The notes under the pieces: model-generated
Told to the model about the DNA's origin: nothing
Database searches by the model: none
The model's input: only the letters and a program-made list of their open reading frames with translations
Shown: positions 1 to 11,860 of the stretch, in pieces
Numbering within the stretch: the first letter of the stretch is position 1
How the letters are laid out: each line of letters starts with the position of its first letter
Translations under genes and position numbers: made by a program
Assembly (NCBI RefSeq): GCF_002575655.3
Contig: NC_053040.3
Span: 349,933,267 to 349,997,266 of the forward strand
Reading direction: 5' to 3'
DNA from: Aegilops tauschii subsp. strangulata
Lineage: Eukaryota; Streptophyta; Magnoliopsida; Poales; Poaceae
Length of the DNA: 64,000 bases

Positions 1-218
1 TTATTTTGATTAGACATGATTTCCTTGTTAGTATGTTTGAAGTATTATTGTTTTTATGTCAATATTAAACTTTTGTTTTGCATCTTATGGATCTGGATAT
101 TCTTGCCAGAATAGAGAAGATTACATTGATAAATATGTTAGGTAGCATTCCACATCAAAAATTCTATTTTTATCATTTACCTAGTCGAGGACGAGCAGGA
201 ATTAAGTTTGGGGATGCT
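1..218 (+). mobile_element. 3' end of gypsy-type internal domain (LTR-A element)
   Basis: This is the last part of an LTR-retrotransposon internal domain whose body lies left of the window. It ends with the motif TCGAGGACGAG (185-195) and a purine-rich tract (about 195-218, GCAGGAATTAAGTTTGGGGATGC) directly before an LTR starting TGATACGTC. The same arrangement precedes the 3' LTR of gypsy-Z at 47445-47478, which supports a polypurine tract (PPT) and plus orientation. No coding domain is visible in this short piece. Confidence 0.8.
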
Positions 219-1871
219 TGATACGTCTCCAACGTATCTATATTTTTTTATTGTTCCATGCTATTATATTATCCATATTGGATGTTTTATATGCATTTGT
301 ATGCTATTTTATATTATTTTTAGGACTAACCTATTAACCTAGAGCCCAGTACCAGTTTCTATTTTTTCCTTGTTTTTGAGTTTTGCAAAAAAAGAATATC
401 AAACGGAGTCCAAACGAGCTTAAAATTTACGGTGATTTTTTATGGACCAGGAGAAGCACCAGCACAAGGGTTGGGCCAGAAGAGTCCTGAGGCAACGACA
501 AGGGTGGAGGGCACGCCCCCTACCTTGCCGCTGCCCCGTGGACCCCCTGACGTGAAACCAACGCAAAAAATTCCTATAAATAGAGAAACCCCCAGAAAGA
601 AACCTAGATCGGGAGTTCCACCGCCGAAAGCCTCTGTAGCCAAGAAAACCAATCGGGAGCCCGTTCTGGCCCCCTGCCGGAGGGGTAAACAATCACCGGT
701 GGCCATCTTCATCATCTCGGCGATCTCAGACGAGGAGGGAGTAGTTCTCCCTCGGGGCTGAGGGTATGTACCGGTAGCTATTTGTTTGATCTCTCTCTCT
801 CTCGTGTTCTTCATTTGGCACAATCTTGATGTATCACGAGCTTTGTTACTATAGTTGAATCATATGGTGTTTTCCCCCCTCTATCTTCTTGTGATGAATT
901 GAGTTTTACCTCTGAGGTTTCACTATTATCGAATTGAATACTATTATGGATTTGAGAACACTTGATGTATGTCTTGCATGGGATACCCATGGTGACAATG
1001 GGGTGTTCTATTGATTCACTTGATGTATGTTTTGGCACTCAACTCGCGGATTCCCGAGGTGACATTGGGGTAATCTATGCATAGGTGTTGATGCACGTTT
1101 TCGTCCTTGTCTCTGCGGTAGGAAACTTGGGGCACTCTTTGTGGTTCTTTGTGTTGGATTGAATATTATGAATCTGAAGTTGTTTGATGCATATCATATA
1201 ATTGACCCATGGATACTTGTGGTGACATTGGAGTATCTAGGTGACATTAGGGTTGATTGAAGTGTGTCATATGGTGGTATTTTACTATGAACTCTAGGGC
1301 TGTTTGTGACACTTATAGGAACAGCCCAATGGATTGATCGGAAAGAATAACTTTGAGGTGGTTTCGTACCCTACAAGCAATTTCATCTTATGTTATCCGC
1401 GATAGGTACTTCAGAGTTACTTTTGTCGCACATTGAGGGATTGCCATATGATTTAATTATGTTATCATTGTTGAGAGAACTTGCACTAGTGAAAGTATGA
1501 ACCCTAGGCCTTGTTTCCAAGCATTGCAATACCGTTTTCGCTCACTTTTGTTACTAGTTACCTTGCTGTTTTTATAATTTCAGATTACAAAAACCTATAT
1601 CTACCATCCATATTACACTTGTATCACCATCTCTTCGTCGAACTAGTGCACCTATACAATTTACCACTGTATTGGGTGTGTTGGGGACACAAGAGACTCT
1701 TTGTTATTTGGTTGCAGGGTTGTTTGAGATAGACTATCTTCATCCTATGCCTCCCACGGATTGATAAACCTTAGGTCATCCACTTGAGGGAAATTTTCTA
1801 CTGTCCTACAAAACTCTGCGCTTGGAGGCTCAACACGAGTCTACAAGAAGAAGGTTGCGTAGTAGACATCA
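219..1871 (+). mobile_element. 3' LTR of gypsy-type element LTR-A
   Basis: A 1,653-bp LTR begins TGATACGTCTCCAACG after the PPT and ends ...GTAGTAGACATCA (TG...CA termini). A TATA-like TATAAATA lies at 575-582, followed by the TAGATCGG-GTTCCACCGCCG leader block that gypsy-Z LTRs share (42355 onward), so the two families are related. I recognise the family as a common Triticeae gypsy type (Fatima/WHAM-like; name unverified). The partner 5' LTR is outside the window. The bases after it (1872-1876, GAGGG) would be the right TSD. Confidence 0.8.
575..582 (+). promoter_or_regulatory. LTR-A TATA box
   Basis: TATAAATA lies within the LTR, in the same relative place as the TATAAATA of the gypsy-Z LTRs. 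It is the likely core promoter of the LTR and would define the U3/R boundary about 30 bp downstream. Confidence 0.55.
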
Positions 1872-2939
1872 GAGGGTGACCCTATTGGGTACTACCATGG
1901 AAGTATATCGTGCGAATCATTATAGGAAAATATACACCTCCTGAATTTACCATAGATCGAGTCTTGTTCTGGTAACCCCCATACTTGATTCGTGCTACCA
2001 CTTGTCCGTGCCATAGGTAGGGTAGGGTTCAGTAAGTTGATTACCCCTTTCCTGCACACACACAGTACAGAGAGGCCATAGGGAATGATACTATTGGCCC
2101 TAGTAGTCATGTCACTTATTTCGGGGGCATGAAGGCCGATCTGGGACCAAAGCTAATTATTCATGCTATTGGAGGCTGTTGAGTGAGGCCTTCCTACTTA
2201 GAGTTTTACTTTATCATTGTTTTGGGTGATTCCTGGCTTGATGGATTAAAGTTGGTATGTGCGGGATAGCTGTGTTTTCAACCCAAAGACCGTAATCGGA
2301 ATTAGTCAACGTCTCGGGGTTGACTAGAGAAATCCTTGACTTGTGGGTACGGAGTGCACCCTCTGCCGAGTATAAGACCTATTCGAATAGCCGTGTCCAT
2401 GGTTAAGGACTACAATCTGGGTTGGTCAAGTGAGGGTCTTAGTGTCAGTCTCCGGAGGAAATAATTAAATTGATCATGGTTCATGCTGCAGGATAATTAT
2501 TGTCACCACTGGTGCTATTATGAATATTATCGTTGACATGAGTATTATTGTGGACTAACCGTTTCCTATTATGTGCAACCTTGAATATCTTTTTGGGATG
2601 GCTACACTACCTGAGATACTCAGCTTTACTTTCTTATTCGAGTATCACTTGGGATGGCTAGTCCACATGGGTACACACTCATTTTCAAGACCTCCCGAGG
2701 CATCGTTTTCAGACACCTGTCTGGCATTTCTATTCAGGACCTCTCGAGGCGTCGCTTTTAGACACCCGTTTGGCATTTCTTTTTGTGACCTCTCGAGGCA
2801 TCGCTTTCAGACACCCGCTTGGCATTTTTCTTAGAATTCCTTGGGCAGTCCAACGCCCGATGTTCCATTTCATTTCCTTGATTTACTACTAACATGATTT
2901 ATTTATTCTTGCGCACCATATTAATATTTTTCATGCCAT
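1872..2939. other. Unclassified repetitive-looking host DNA between LTR-A and CACTA-1
   Basis: No ORF longer than about 90 codons and no LTR or transposon terminus is recognisable here. Composition is AT-moderate and resembles old LTR or retrotransposon leader sequence, but I cannot assign a family. The only internal structure I see is the 49-bp tandem triplication at 2691-2837. This is the oldest layer of the nest in the window, since CACTA-1 begins at its right edge. Confidence 0.5.
2691..2837. repeat. Tandem repeat, 3 x 49 bp
   Basis: Three consecutive units start with CCTC(C/T)CGAGG at 2691, 2740 and 2789. Each contains GACACC(T/C)G(T/C)(C/T)TGGCATTT. Units are exactly 49 bp apart and differ by a few substitutions. 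Confidence 0.85.
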
Positions 2940-3285
2940 CGCTACCAAAAAAAGACACATTCGTGAAATTTTGGCCCGAATGAATTTTTTCTGTCATGGT
3001 TATGACACTTCTATGACGATAATTGTGACAAAAACACGTATCATCATAGATGTGGTGGGCTCCTACTTCTATGAAAAAAAGATGACATAAAATGGGCTTT
3101 TCGTCCTGGGCAGGCCGGAGACGTACCTGCATGACATTCTTTGGGCCGTCCATGATGGAAAAAATCGTGGTAGAAGCGAAGGCGAGAAAAATAAAGGGGA
3201 GTTCCCGATTACGGTGGGTGGTCGGGGCTGATCAATGCACTGTGGTATTAGTGTTTTTGTCGTGTACGCGCGGGTGTGCGAGGCG
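2940..3285 (+). mobile_element. CACTA-1: 5' terminal fragment of a CACTA (En/Spm) element
   Basis: The segment aligns base for base with the left ends of CACTA-2 (10911 on) and CACTA-3 (60052 on): a run of A, GACACAT(C/T)CGTGA, TATGACACTTCTATGACGAT, TCATCATAGATGTGGTGGGC and the GACATTCTTTGGGCCGT block. Its terminus reads CGCTACC instead of CACTACA, so the end is mutated. The LARD inserted at 3286 cuts it off, and the remainder would lie beyond the right edge of the window. Confidence 0.75.
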
Positions 3286-4963
3286 TGTGACACCCTGGAT
3301 TTTGGCCTTTTCTTTTTCTTTTGATTTTCTGAGGATTTTGCTTGAGATTTCTTTTTCCGTGGCTATGTGGTCCTGAAACCTGGGAAGATCATCACTTTTC
3401 AGGCTCCGAAGTGGCTTCTCATCCTCAAAACCATCTCAAGACCTTGTCATTTTTATCTTATCCCAATCCCAATATTATTTTTATTGGGAATATTTCTTTA
3501 TCTATTAAAGGAATAATCCTTTTTGCCCTCAGTTGTGAAACAACCTATATTTCTGTCACTCCCAAAATTCCCAAATAATTCTCATAAATTGTTTGGGTTA
3601 TATCTTCCACATATATGTCAAAACCCTTCCTTGGCATCATCAAAGATAATTCACAAATATTCCTTTTCTCATTCTGCCTTAAGGATTTTTGAGAAGGAAG
3701 TGTCATTTAACTTTGCTTGATTGACCCCAAACTTTTTGGGCACCTTTTCCTATCCATACCATTGCCTCCTGTCAAAATTCAATTCAATTTGCCTAGTGAA
3801 TATTCTTGAGCAATTTTTCAAAGTTCTTGTCCGAGGGAAGCCTTTGTGAAGGAAATACTAACTAGGGTAATCCAAATGAGTTGAAATTTTGCAAGGTACT
3901 TCATATTATCAAATCATCACTCTCCTCAAGATTTGGGCTCATGTCATCACTCAATGAGAGCACACCATCCAATTTTAGTTTCTGGTCATATTTTTAGTTA
4001 GTGAAGCAAGTATATTTTATATTGCTTCATTATTACTGAAAATTTAGCAGGACCTTATCCTATCCATATAAATCATATCTACCAAATTTGGGCACATTTC
4101 ATTTAGCTATTTTCCCTCAAGAACTTTCCTGATATTCTATCCAGAGGGATGCTTTGTCAAGCAAGTACTATTTTGGCAAGGCCAAATGGTATGCAATTTT
4201 TACAGCATCTTCATATGTTCAAATAATCATGCCATGCCCAATTTCAGCCCAAGGAAACACTTGAGGTGAGTGCCACATCAATATTCATTTTCTGGACCTT
4301 TTTGTTGGTTGTAAAGAAACTATACAAAATATTGGTCCAATTGCGTCCAAACTTCACCAGGCTGTTGTCCTTTCTACCCTAAGCCTCTTCGACATCTTTT
4401 ATCTCCTTGTGGCCATCCCATTTGAACACAGCCACTGGTCCAAGTTTCCTACAGCAAACTTCAGCTTATCCTTCCTATCATCTCACAGTGCATTTACTCG
4501 ATCCATCACCTCTCAGAGACTATTACTTGGAAGGACTTTCTACTAGACACCAACTTGGGCGCCAAGGAGGACTGGATGCCAAGGCTCACGTGGAGACCAC
4601 CGCCCTGGCACGCCATGGACGCGAGCTGAGCATCGTTTGCTCAGGCCCCTCCCCTGTTCATCGGTTCCGAGCGCTTCGCCATGTCCAGCCCCTTCCCCGT
4701 GACCTCCTGCGTCACCCTGAGTCACTGCCTCGTTCAGCCTCGCCTTGGTTGCATCGCTTTCGAGCCAGCCCATGCCACTAACTCCCCTTCTCCTCCTTGT
4801 CACGTTGCCGGAGCTCTCCGGAGCTTTCCCAAGCTCGCCCGAGGCCTCCCGCGCCCCCGTGAAGCTCCTGGAAAAGTCTCCCCTCCCTCCCCATACCAGT
4901 GCTCGCGCCAGGACGATGGCACACGCGTCACCGCGGCCGCGCTCACCCTCAGCTCGGCCGAGC

Positions 4964-4972
4964 TATATATAG
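4964..4972 (+). promoter_or_regulatory. LARD LTR TATA box
   Basis: TATATATAG sits in a GC-rich block (CGGCCGAGC upstream, GCCACCCCGC downstream), about 1.7 kb into the LTR. This is a typical TATA context for LTR transcription. Transcription would start near 4995 and read toward the PBS. Confidence 0.5.
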
Positions 4973-5764
4973 GCCACCCCGCACTTCTCCGAGCTCACCA
5001 GTGGCCTCCGCATCCTCCCAGAGCCCTGCCCGACCACTCCACCGAGCTCGAGGAGCTCTCGGTCCCCTTCATTGACTCCATGGCCGCCAGCATCCTCCTC
5101 CAAAATCCGCTCAACGCAGAGCTCCCACCACCCCCTTCCACCACCATAAGGCCACCCGGAGCCCTGCAGATCTCCCCATACCCCCAGCCCCTCGTCTACG
5201 CCACCATAGCCACCCTCTCATAGCCTTAGTCATCGTTGTCCGCTGTGGGAGTCCCGGCCCCGCACTCTCTGCTGCTTACCGGTGGTAGTGGACCCTCCAG
5301 GCAGGAGCGTCTCGTCGCCCTCGTCACTGAGGTGGCCGGAGTGTCGCCTGAGGTGTCCGGTGGCGCCGGGACGGGCACCGGCCGCGCTCACCTGAGCCCT
5401 CTGACATTGCTCGTCGGGAGGAAGAAGACGCCACAAGGAGACAGGGAGCAGCCATGGTGGGACCCACCTGTCAGTCTCTCAGCATTGACCAGCCCCGGGC
5501 CCGCGCCAACTTAAGTGGAGACATACTCCATGTAGTACGCTTTCCCTTAACCAAAACGTCTTTGGTCTCTTCTCCAGGTGAGAATACATTTTCTTCTCTG
5601 GAAAGCGTATTTCCATTGTACTACGACTGAAAATGCATTTTCTCTGCTCTGAAGGCATATTCCCCTAAATGTGTTTTCTGTTTTTCCAGTCAGGGGCCTG
5701 TTTGTGATGTTTCTTCTATAGATTGGTCCCTGGTGTTCAAACATCTATATCTCCGCGACTGTGA

Positions 5765-7330
5765 CTCCGATTCAGGTGAATCCACAGCCCATGTTCTCGT
5801 CTTGTCGAGCCCTATCGGTTGGTACCATTTTCATGATGTTGGCACATTCTGAAAATGACCATTATGCCCTTGCCTTTAATCAGCCTCCTTCGAGAGAGAG
5901 AAGTGTTTCCGGTGATTCTTTCCGCGGCTTCACCACACTTCTTCCCGGTGTACCCTTCCTCTCCAGGAAAGCCACGACAACCACTTGCATGATGGCCATG
6001 CAACAGCCATGGTTTTCAAACTGAATATTTAAATATTGTGTGCATGTTAATATTCTTGTGAACACTTTATATGCTTGTGAATCGGTACTTATTTTGATAC
6101 TCTGTCCATGTGCATATTACTAGTTATTTAGTGCTTGTTGTTATCATTATGCTCATGGTTAGTTCTTGTAGTTAGTTCATGCTAATGTTGATGATATGCC
6201 TGCATGTTAATCGTCTGTTATACTGATGTTGTTCATGCTCATCTCTATGCCATGCTCATGTGCATCGAGTAGAGGAATGCTTTATTGTTGTTCATGTTAA
6301 ATGTTTATGTTACTCATCCATGTTCGTGATGATATCCTGCTCATATGCATGTCGTTGCATCATGCTATTTTATTATAATGGCACAGCTCATTAACATTCA
6401 AGCTAAACCGGACCGTTATTAAACTTGAACATCTGTTGGCCGAGTCATAGTGCCATCAAAATCGAACTAACCAGTGCAACCCCATTTGCCTTTATGGGGA
6501 GGCCCTTTCTCGGTCTATTGTTATGCCTCTCGCTGGTGCCTCCAACTAGGGAAGGTTATGCGCTGGTAGGTAGGTATAACCTTGTGTGCATGTAGTTGTT
6601 TTGGTACCATGTCCCCGTTTGGGATGATTGTTTTCCCACGACGGTGGCCGTTGGATGTCTGGAGTGGCATCAGGGCCACCCATGACTTAGCCCAAAGGGG
6701 AGTTGGTCGGAGTGGCCGGGAGAGTGTCATGGCAATAGATTGGTTATGTCGGAACGCCGTTGGTCCACCCGAATGGGAGTCCGAGGCCATGGGTTCTGTT
6801 GTGTGGGTACAGTGTGCTAACCTCTACAGAGTGTATTTAATCTATCGATAGTCGTGCCCGCGGATATGGGCCTAGTTCGTAGTAGGTCACACCTATGGGT
6901 CAACAGTAATAATAATCTGATTAATAACAACCCTATTTCGATGAGGAAATAAGTTGGCTATGTCATCATGAGAGGATCACAGTGGTATCGAGGATACCGA
7001 AGTTGGTTGATGATTATGGTGTCATGTGATGATCCCGGGTGTAGATCAAGCTCCTTGTGGTCTTGTGGTCACTACGGTATTGTCAATACCAAGCTTGGTT
7101 GAACCTGAGATTGTTGTGAGATGTGTGCGATGGTAAGTTGGTGCAGGAGGTGGTTACAAGGTAACCCCGAGCAGAGTAATTTGAACCATGCTAGTTTAAT
7201 ACATGCTGCATTCTAGTTCACATCATGAGTAATATGTTGATACGTCTCCATCGTATCTACTTTTCCAAACACTTTTGCCCTTGTTTTGGACTCTAACTTG
7301 CATGATTTGAATGGAACAAACCCGGACTAA
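5765..7330 (+). repeat. Tandem duplication, unit 1 (LARD LTR plus first 93 bp of nested LTR)
   Basis: The unit begins CTCCGATTCAGGTGAATCCA in LARD LTR sequence, crosses the TSD TATGT (7233-7237), and ends 93 bp into the nested LTR (…CCCGGACTAA). The next base restarts the same LARD sequence. Unit 1 has GCTGGTAGG near 6550, where unit 2 has about 20 extra bases, so the copies have since diverged by an indel. Confidence 0.85.
7233..7237. repeat. Left TSD (TATGT) of nested gypsy-type LTR
   Basis: TATGT sits directly before TGATACGTCTCC at 7238 and is repeated at 10198-10202 directly after the LTR end TTATCA. It proves the two outer edges belong to one insertion event. Confidence 0.85.
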
Positions 7331-10197
7331 CTCCGATTCAGGTGAATCCAGAGCCCACGTTCTCGTCTCGTCGAGCCCTATCCGTTGGTACCATTTTCAT
7401 GATTTTGTCACATTCTGAAAAATGACCATTATGCCCTTGTCTTTAATCAGCCCCCTTCGAGAGAGAAGTGTTTCCGACGATACTTTCCGCAGCTTCACCG
7501 CACTTCTTCCCGGTGTACCCTTCCTCTCCAGGCAAGCCACGACAGCCACTTGCATGATGGCCATGCAATAGCCAGGGTTTTTAACTTGAATATTTAAATA
7601 TTGTGTGCATGTTAATATTCTTGTGAACACTTTATATGCTTGTGAATCGGTACATACTTTGATACTCTGTCCATGTGCATCTTGCTAGTTATTAAGTGCT
7701 TGTTATTATCATTATGCTCATGGTTAGATCTTGTAGTTAGTTCATGCTAATGTTGATGATATGCCTAAATGTTGATCGTCTGTTATACTGATGTTGTTCA
7801 TGCTCATCGCTATGCCATGCTCATGTGCATCGAGTAGAGGAATGCTTTATTGTTGTTCATGTTAAATGTTTATGTTGCTCATCCATGTTCACGATGATAT
7901 CCTGCTCATATGCATGTCGTTGCATCATGCTATTTTATTATTATGGCTCAGCTCATTAACATTCAAGCTAAACCGGACTGTAATCAAACTTGAACATCTG
8001 TTGGCCGAGTCATAGTGCCATCAAAATCGAACCGACAAGTGCAACCACATATGCCTTTATGGGGAGGCCCTTTCTTGGTCTATTGTTATGCCTCTCGACA
8101 GTGCCTCCAACTAGGGAAGGTTATGCGCTGGCGCTACCCTGGCCCGGTAGGTAGGTATAACCTTGTGTGCCCGTAGTTGTTTTGGTACCATGTCCCCGTC
8201 TGGGATGATTGTTTTGCCACGACGGTGGACGTTGGATGTCCGGAGTGGCATCGGAGCCACCCATGACTTTGCCCAAAGGGGAGTTGGTCAGAGTGGTCGG
8301 GAGAGTGTCATGGCAATAGATTGGTTATGTCGAAACGCCATTGGTCCACCTGAATGGGAGTCCGAGGCCATGGGTTATGTGGTGTGGGTGTAGTGTGCTA
8401 ACCTCTGCAGAGTGTATTCAATCTATCGATATCCGTGCCCGTGGATATGGGCCCAGTTCGTAGTAGGTCACACTATGGGTCAACAGTAATAATAATCTGA
8501 TTAATAACAACCCTGGTTCAATGAGGAAAGAAGTTGGCTATGTGATCATGAGAGGATCACAGTGGTATCGAGGATACCGAAGTTGGTTGATGATTATGGT
8601 CTCATGTGATGATCCCGGGTGTAGATCAAGCTCCTTGTGGTGTTGTGGTGAGTATGGTATTGTTAATACCAAGCTTGGTTGAACATGAGATTGTTGTGTG
8701 ATGTCTGCGATGGTAAGTTGGTGCAGGAGGTGGTTACGAGGTAACCCCGAGGAGAGTAGTTTAATACATGCTGCATCCTAGTTCACATCATGAGTAATTG
8801 ATACATCTCCATCGTATCTACTTTTACAAACACTTTTGCCCTTGTTTTGGACTCTAACTTGCATGATTTGAATGGAACTAACCCGGACTAACGCTGTTTT
8901 CAGCAGAATTGCCATGGTGTTATTTTTGTGCAGAAATAAAAGTTCTCGGAATGACCTGAAACTTCACCGAGAATATTTTTGAAATTAATAAAAAGTATTG
9001 GCAAAAGAATCAAGACTAGGGGCCCACACCTTGTCCACGAGGGTGGGTGCGCGCCTACCCCCCTGGGCGCGCGCCCTGTCTCGTGGGCCCCTTGAGGCTC
9101 CACCGATCTCAACTCCAACTCTATATATTCACGTTCGGGGAGAAAAAATCAGAGAGAAGGATTCATCACGTTTTACGATACGGAGCCGCCGCCAAGCCCT
9201 AAAATCTCTCGGGAGGGCTGATCCGGAGTCCGTTCGGGGCTCCGGAGAGGGGAATCCGTCGCGGTTGTCATCATCAACCTTCCTCCATCACAAATTTCAT
9301 GATGCTCACCGCCGTGCGTGAGTAATTCCATCGTAGGCTTGCTAGAAGGTGATGGGTTGGATGACATTTACCATGTAATCGAGTTAGTTTTTAGGGTTTG
9401 ATCCCTAGTATCCATTATGTTCTGAGATTGATGTTGCTATGACTTTGCTATGCTTAATGCTTGTCACTAGGGCCCGAGTTCCATGATTTCAGATCTGAAC
9501 CTATTATGTTTTCATGAATATATGTGAGTTCTTGATCCTATCTTGCAAGTCATTAGTCACCTACTATGTGTTATGATCCGATAACCTCGAAGTGAAAATA
9601 ATCAAGACCACTCCCGGTGATCATCGTAGTTTGAGGAGTTCGTGTATTCACTAAGTGTTAATGCTTTGTTCCGGTACTCTATTAAAAGGTGGCCTTAATA
9701 TCCCTTAGTTTCCAATAGGACCCCGCTGCCACGGGAGGGTAGGAAAAAAGATGTGATGCAAGTTCTTTTCCATAAGCACGTATGACTATATCCGGAATAA
9801 ATGCCTACATTACATTGATGAACTGGAGCTAGTTCTGTGTCGCCCTATGTTATAACTATTGAATGAGGAATCGCATCCGACATAATTATCCATCACTGAT
9901 CCAATGCCTACGAGCTTTTCACATATTGACCTTTGCTTAGTTACTTTACCGTTGCCACTGTTACAATTACTACAATACTGCTACTGTTACTTTTGCCACC
10001 GTTACCGTTACTTCCATACTACTTTGCTGCTAAATACTTTGCTACAGATATTAAGTTATCCAGGTGTGGTTGAATTGACAACTCAGCTGCTAATACTTGA
10101 GAATATTCTTTGGCTCCCCTTGTGTCGAATCAATAAATTTGGGTTGAATACTCTACCCTCGAAAACTGTTGCGATCCCCTATACTTGTGGGTTATCA
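7238..10197 (+). mobile_element. Solo gypsy-type LTR, internally disrupted by the junction duplication
   Basis: The insertion is bounded by TATGT on both sides. It starts TGATACGTCTCCATCGTATC at 7238, restarts as TGATACATCTCCATCG at 8799 after the duplicated host, and ends CTTGTGGGTTATCA at 10197. One full LTR (8799-10197, 1,399 bp) plus a 93-bp duplicated head is present. There is no PBS, internal domain or second LTR, so it is a solo LTR. A TATATAT element lies near 9121. The family resembles Sabrina/WHAM-type Triticeae LTRs (name unverified). Confidence 0.8.
7331..8891 (+). repeat. Tandem duplication, unit 2
   Basis: This is the second copy of 5765-7330, from CTCCGATTCAGGTGAATCC to the same point in the nested LTR (GGACTAAC at about 8891), after which the LTR continues normally (GCTGTTTTCAGCAG). 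The host-LTR junction here reads GAGTAATTGATACATC, so the ATGT of the TSD is lost. The length is 1,561 bp against 1,566 bp for unit 1. Confidence 0.85.
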
Positions 10198-10202
10198 TAT
10201 GT
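10198..10202. repeat. Right TSD (TATGT) of nested gypsy-type LTR
   Basis: This matches 7233-7237 exactly and marks the return to LARD LTR sequence (CATGTTCATTTCATATGG). Confidence 0.85.
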
Positions 10203-10639
10203 CATGTTCATTTCATATGGTTCTAGTTGTGTGAGGTTCAACATGTTCACGTCATGTCAGGCTTATATTGTTTTAGTGGTATCATGTTCATCTCTTATGT
10301 TTAACATGTAAATGCCATGACGTTGTTTGTCTTGATTGCTTTTGGTTGCTGTGAGCTTGCAAGTGCATTCAATGTACTGACCTGGCATGTCATGCCAGAT
10401 TGCAGGTGATGCTGTGATTGATTGCTTGTCGAGGTTACTGTTCGTGCTAGCTAGATCGTGTCCCAGCCAGAGTCCCTGTGGAGTGGAGTCCATCGATGTC
10501 ATCGTCGTTCCGCTGCTATAAGACATTCTGCTGCTACGAGTTGTTCGGCTGCTAGCATAGAGCAACCTGAGCAGGCGTAGTGTCGTCGTGCCAATGTAAT
10601 TCCCTGTTATATCGGAACCCTTGTACCAATATAGATTGT

Positions 10640-10645
10640 AATAAA
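10640..10645 (+). promoter_or_regulatory. LARD LTR polyadenylation signal
   Basis: AATAAA lies 61 bp before the LTR end, in sequence ...GATTGTAATAAAGAGC. This is the expected place for a polyadenylation signal in R. The assignment rests on position only. Confidence 0.45.
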
Positions 10646-10706
10646 GAGCTAATTTCTCTGGGCTGGAATACGGGGTGTCCCGGTCTCTCAGAGCCGGGGT
10701 GCCACA

Positions 10707-10910
10707 AGTCTTGGTATCAGAGCAGGTCTGGCTGTAGGACGCCCTAGTCTGCGCGAATATTAGAGAGCGGTAGTATAGAGTCTTGTCGGTTTGCTGCACT
10801 TGGCTGTTGCATTTATTTGCTGCATAGCATGCATATAGACTTATTATCTTGTCACTAACGGTTAATCTTGTGAGTGTAGAAGGTATCGGTTTCGATCCAC
10901 TACCTGCACC
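10707..10910 (+). mobile_element. LARD internal domain, left part
   Basis: Short leader between the left LTR and the CACTA-2 insertion. It contains the PBS at 10712-10723 and ends ...CTACCTGCACC. The sequence resumes after CACTA-2 as ACCCCTCCAATTTTGC, so the uninterrupted site was TGCACCCCTCC. Confidence 0.8.
10712..10723 (+). promoter_or_regulatory. LARD primer-binding site
   Basis: TGGTATCAGAGC, complementary to the 3' end of initiator tRNA-Met, lies five bases after the LTR. It sets plus-strand orientation and confirms the LTR boundary at 10706. Confidence 0.85.
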
Positions 10911-11269
10911 CACTACAAAAAAGACACATCCGTGACATTTTGGGCCGAACGATTTTTTTTTGTCATGCTTATGACACTTCTATGACGATAACTGTGACAA
11001 AACCCGGTATCATCATAGATGTGGTGGGCTCCTACTTCTATGACAAAAAATCATGACCGAAAATGGGCTTTCGTCCTGGGAGGGCTGGAGACGCAGCTGC
11101 ATGACATTCTTTGGGCCGTTCATGATGGATAAAACCGTGGTAGAAGCAAGGGCGAGGAAAATATTGGGGAGTTCCCGATTACGGTGGGTGGTCGGGGCCG
11201 AGCGATGCACGGAGGTTTGCGCGTTTCTCTCGTACACGTACGCGCGTGTCTGCGAGGCTTTGCGCTCTA

Positions 11270-11425
11270 ACTGAACCCGAGCGAGGCGTTGGGCTCTAAG
11301 TGAACCCGAGCGATTGCACTAGCTACGTTACTGAACCCGAGCGATCGATCCCTTGCTGTTAACTGAACCCGAGTGATTCCTTCGCTACTACTGCTAACTG
11401 AAGCCGATCGATGCTGCCGTGCGTT
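11270..11425 (+). repeat. CACTA-2 'CTGAACCCGAGCGA' repeats
   Basis: Five or six copies of (A)CTGAACCCGAGCGA(G/T) or close variants, spaced 25-50 bp apart. The same block is in CACTA-3 at 60395-60550. Such subterminal motifs are typical binding sites for CACTA accessory proteins; that role is inferred. Confidence 0.7.
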
Positions 11426-11429
11426 GTTG

Positions 11430-11860
11430 GGGGTTTGGATGAACAGTTCCCGGTGGGGGGGTTGGATGAATAGGACCCCGTGGTGTTGCCGTTGGATGAA
11501 TAGGACCCCGATCGATCGAGGCGGTTGGGGGTGGATGAATAGGACCCCGTGGAGAGCTGGATGAACAGGACCCCGTGGAGGGCTGGATGAACAGGACGAC
11601 CCCGTGGAGGGCTGGTTGAACAGTAGCCGGTGGAGGGCTAGATGAACGGTAGACCACGGAGGGGTGGTTGAACAGGAACCCCATGGAGAGGGCTGGTTGA
11701 ACAGTAGCCGGTGGAGGAGCGCGCGGTGGAGGCTGGACGAATAGGAGCCAGTGGATGAACAGTCGCAGGTGGAGGCTGAAGGAGGTTGACGGTGGATGAA
11801 CAGTAGCCCATGGAGGATGGAGGAGGTCGACGGTGGAGATGAACAGTATACCGTGGAGTC
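11430..11860 (+). repeat. CACTA-2 5' subterminal repeat array
   Basis: About 14 copies of a 20-30 bp unit of the form GATGAACAGGACCCCGTGGAG (variants GATGAATAG, TTGAACAGTAGCCGGTGG). The minus-strand ORFs here (up to about 300 codons) arise from repeat periodicity and are not genes. CACTA-3 has the homologous array at 60555-60880. Confidence 0.8.

Larger units (their letters stand above)
3286..10706 (+). repeat. Left LTR of the LARD, with nested solo LTR and tandem duplication
   Basis: The LTR starts TGTGACACCCTGGATTTTGG, identical to the right LTR at 53538, and ends GGGGTGCCACA just before a PBS. The original LTR is 3286-7237 plus 10203-10706. Inserted between these are a gypsy-type LTR (TSD TATGT) and a duplicated copy of the LTR-host junction (7331-8891). 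ORFs in the GC-rich 4.4-5.5 kb part are not credible genes, because the whole tract is LTR. Confidence 0.8.

Noticed and set aside
4407..5514. GC-rich overlapping ORFs (124-180 codons) near a TATA box
   Set aside because: They lie inside the LARD LTR, shift between frames, and show no domain. The TATA is the LTR promoter.
8799..10197. Considered as the 3' LTR of a full element starting at 7238
   Set aside because: The sequence between (7331-8798) is duplicated LARD LTR, not a retroelement interior, and there is no PBS or PPT. The structure is a solo LTR with a junction duplication.
10263..10913. 216-codon minus-strand ORF
   Set aside because: It spans the end of the LARD LTR, the PBS and the CACTA-2 junction, so it cannot be a real gene. 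Composition is Ser/Thr-rich noise.
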